Below are positions 24,916 to 26,131 of a DNA stretch of 26,131 nt, piece by piece. Position 1 is the first letter of the stretch; the number at the start of each line of letters is the position of its first letter. The notes beneath the pieces are model-generated. The model was not told the origin of the DNA, made no database searches, and saw only the letters and a program-made list of their open reading frames with translations. Position numbers and translations under genes: made by a program. This stretch comes from a virus: IMG/VR virus record IMGVR_UViG_3300042451_000323, positions 1-26,131 of that record; one strand, given 5' to 3'.

Positions 24916-25149
24916 ATGAAGTTAAAAGAAAGATTAAAAGCTAAAGAAACAAAACTAGGTAAGATATTCAAGACTTGGGTGGCTTATGGATTAGCTTTTA
25001 TTTCAGCTTTAGGTGCCTGTTTAGAGTACGTACAAGCAATACCTGGAGATTGGGTTCCTAGTTGGCTAAAGATAACTATCCTTATTTCCAGTTTAATAGC
25101 AAGGGTTGGTGGTCAATTAACAGTAGATAAAAAAGCTTTAAATGAATAA
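24916..25149 (+). CDS. Probable holin
   Basis: This 77-residue protein has two hydrophobic segments: TWVAYGLAFISALGACLEYV (20-39) and PSWLKITILISSLIARVGGQ (48-67), linked by a short turn containing PGDWVP. The N-terminus is basic (MKLKERLKAKETKLGK). Size, two membrane spans and the Pro/Trp turn fit phage holins, which permeabilise the inner membrane at the end of infection. Its neighbours are two spanin-like proteins, supporting a lysis cassette. No endolysin is certain in the window, although the M15-like protein might be related. The gene overlaps the next one by 8 bases. Confidence 0.62.
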   Translation: MKLKERLKAKETKLGKIFKTWVAYGLAFISALGACLEYVQAIPGDWVPSWLKITILISSLIARVGGQLTVDKKALNE

Positions 25150-25483
25150 ATACAGTTATATAGCTATTCTCCTTGCAATTGTAGTTGGTTTTGTTGCTGG
25201 TTACCTAGTCTTAGGTAATTTAAGTAATGAAGCTCAACTTGATTTAATTAAGCAATACGAAGTACGGTTGAAACAAAAGGAAGATAGCTCTAAACAAGTA
25301 ATAAAAAAATTAAACAAAGATCTAATTCATCTAAATAAACAACTTAAAGCTGATTCTGTAAAAATACAGTATTTGTTAAATAAGATACAACAAGATAAAA
25401 TAAAGACTGAACAAATACGTAAAAAAATATCTAAACTAACACCAAATGAAGCTAAGAGTTGGATTCTTGATCGTTATAAGTAG
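25142..25483 (+). CDS. Putative inner-membrane spanin (Rz-like)
   Basis: This 113-residue protein has an N-terminal membrane anchor (YIAILLAIVVGFVAGYLVLG, 6-25) followed by a long, highly charged coiled-coil segment (about 30-95) rich in Lys, Gln, Leu and Ile. This is the layout of an i-spanin, in which the anchor sits in the inner membrane and the coiled coil crosses the periplasm to contact the outer-membrane partner. No sequence-level match to lambda Rz is claimed; the assignment rests on topology and position after the holin-like gene. It overlaps the next gene by 38 bases in another frame, as Rz/Rz1 pairs often do. Confidence 0.58.
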   Translation: MNKYSYIAILLAIVVGFVAGYLVLGNLSNEAQLDLIKQYEVRLKQKEDSSKQVIKKLNKDLIHLNKQLKADSVKIQYLLNKIQQDKIKTEQIRKKISKLTPNEAKSWILDRYK

Positions 25484-25835
25484 CTTACTTTGTTCTCTAA
25501 CTTGTTTTAGCCAAGAAACTTGTTTACCTGACTCAGTAGTTAAAAAGATAATAGATGAATTAGTAGTAAAAGACCATCTTCAATTTACAACTAATGTACA
25601 GGATAGTATAGTAAATGTACTGAATAAGTCCATAGCTGTACACAAGGAAAAAATAAATACCTATATTTTAAAAGAACAGGAATACAAGTCAATGGTGTCT
25701 TCTTTAGAACAGAGAATAAACATTAAAGATGCTCAAATTACAGATGCTAAAAAGAATAGAAGAGGTAAGTTAAGAGCTTTTCTTGGAGGTACGTTAGTTG
25801 GTGGAGTTATTACAGTTATAATAGTGTTGCTATAA
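25446..25835 (+). CDS. Putative secreted spanin-like protein with signal peptide and C-terminal membrane span
   Basis: This 129-residue protein begins inside the previous gene. Residues 1-22 form a signal peptide (MKLRVGFLIVISSLLCSLTC and onward) ending in FSQ, a cleavage site typical of Bacteroidota. It has Cys at 16, 20 and 26, but no canonical lipobox, since the residues before Cys20 are S-L-T. The central part (about 23-105) is soluble and coiled-coil-like. The final 20 residues (RAFLGGTLVGGVITVIIVLL) form a membrane span. An exported protein with a C-terminal inner-membrane anchor resembles a unimolecular spanin, but the outer-membrane end would need a lipid anchor that is not certain. 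It may act together with the preceding spanin-like protein. Confidence 0.58.
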   Translation: MKLRVGFLIVISSLLCSLTCFSQETCLPDSVVKKIIDELVVKDHLQFTTNVQDSIVNVLNKSIAVHKEKINTYILKEQEYKSMVSSLEQRINIKDAQITDAKKNRRGKLRAFLGGTLVGGVITVIIVLL

Positions 25836-26131
25836 ATGAAACTTTCACGGGGACTTTTTTCAGATTCAGTATTACAAGATACACCTACTGGATCTTATAC
25901 GTTTGCTAAGAACATAGTATCTGGTAATGTATTAGGTTCTAAAGAAAATGAAGATGGGTTTATTGAAATAGGGCTACTAGCTCCTTTTACAGTAATTGGG
26001 ATAATCCCTATAGGTAAAGACTTTATAGTATTCTCTACAAACAACACTCAATCTGAAATTGGTAAAGTAGTTAGAAATGGTGAAACATTGGTTTATACAC
26101 AAGTGTTACAACTCACTGCTTTAAACTTCAA
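25836..26131 (+). CDS. Large tail (muzzle-like) protein, 3' end cut by the window edge
   Basis: An open frame begins at an ATG directly after the previous TAA and runs through the window end without a stop (98 codons visible). The N-terminus reads MKLSRGLFSDSVLQDTPTGS, followed by YTFAKNIVSGNVLGSKENED and a strand-rich part (EIGLLAPFTVIGIIPIGKDF) before SEIGKVV. I associate this pattern (TPxGxYxxAxN, then a Lys/Glu-Asn-Glu segment and a repeated Ile-Gly strand) with the N-terminus of very large crAss-like tail proteins located at the end of the tail module. The full length cannot be seen. The call is tentative. Confidence 0.6.
   Translation, partial: MKLSRGLFSDSVLQDTPTGSYTFAKNIVSGNVLGSKENEDGFIEIGLLAPFTVIGIIPIGKDFIVFSTNNTQSEIGKVVRNGETLVYTQVLQLTALNF

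Noticed and set aside
1-26131. tRNA genes, CRISPR arrays, integrase, insertion sequences or attachment sites
   Set aside because: Nothing with a cloverleaf, regularly spaced repeats, recombinase or transposase signature was seen; repeats found are coding fibre modules or hairpins.

Overview
The window is a continuous, AT-rich, strictly one-directional (+ strand) late gene module of a tailed bacteriophage. It is most likely a crAss-like phage (Crassvirales) infecting a member of the Bacteroidota. Four things support this. (1) The large terminase, portal and major capsid protein read like crAss-like versions of these families. (2) The order is terminase, portal, scaffold, capsid, head/neck proteins, fibres, neck/ring proteins, lysis genes, then the start of a large tail protein. 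(3) Genes are preceded by A-rich leaders instead of Shine-Dalgarno sequences, and -7 boxes of the TAnnTTTG type are visible. (4) One protein has a signal peptide ending in a flavobacterial-looking FSQ site. These family calls come from recognised sequence patterns, not a database search. The host is probably a Bacteroidota species, but the window does not show which one.

Layout. 2-2003: a partial gene and five small genes of unknown function, tightly packed and often overlapping. 2005-6795: large terminase, portal, and a small membrane protein fused in frame to the portal except for one amber codon. 6839-9611: a candidate promoter, a scaffold-like acidic protein and the major capsid protein, closed by a strong terminator and a second long hairpin. 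9800-13733: a conserved capsid-adjacent protein, a GroES-like co-chaperonin, a small protein, a connector-like protein and a second probably abundant virion protein, closed by another strong terminator. 13811-21747: a small Cys-rich protein and three fibre proteins; the last, 1245 residues long, ends in an S74 self-cleaving chaperone. 21857-24909: a coiled-coil protein, two connector/ring-like proteins, a conserved unknown protein and an M15-like protein that has lost canonical residues. 24916-25835: a holin-like protein and two spanin-like membrane proteins. 25836-end: the start of a large tail (muzzle-like) protein cut by the window edge.

How it works together. Terminase pumps DNA through the portal into a capsid built on the scaffold. 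The GroES-like protein probably helps host GroEL fold the capsid protein. The ring/connector proteins and the large tail protein complete a short-tailed virion. The fibre block provides receptor binding and shows heavy internal duplication and module shuffling. The lysis cassette sits among tail genes. TAA, TAG and TGA all end genes here, so there is no sign of the stop-codon reassignment known in some crAss-like phages. No tRNA, integrase, CRISPR array, insertion sequence or origin was recognised, and no stretch above 300 bases lacks a gene.
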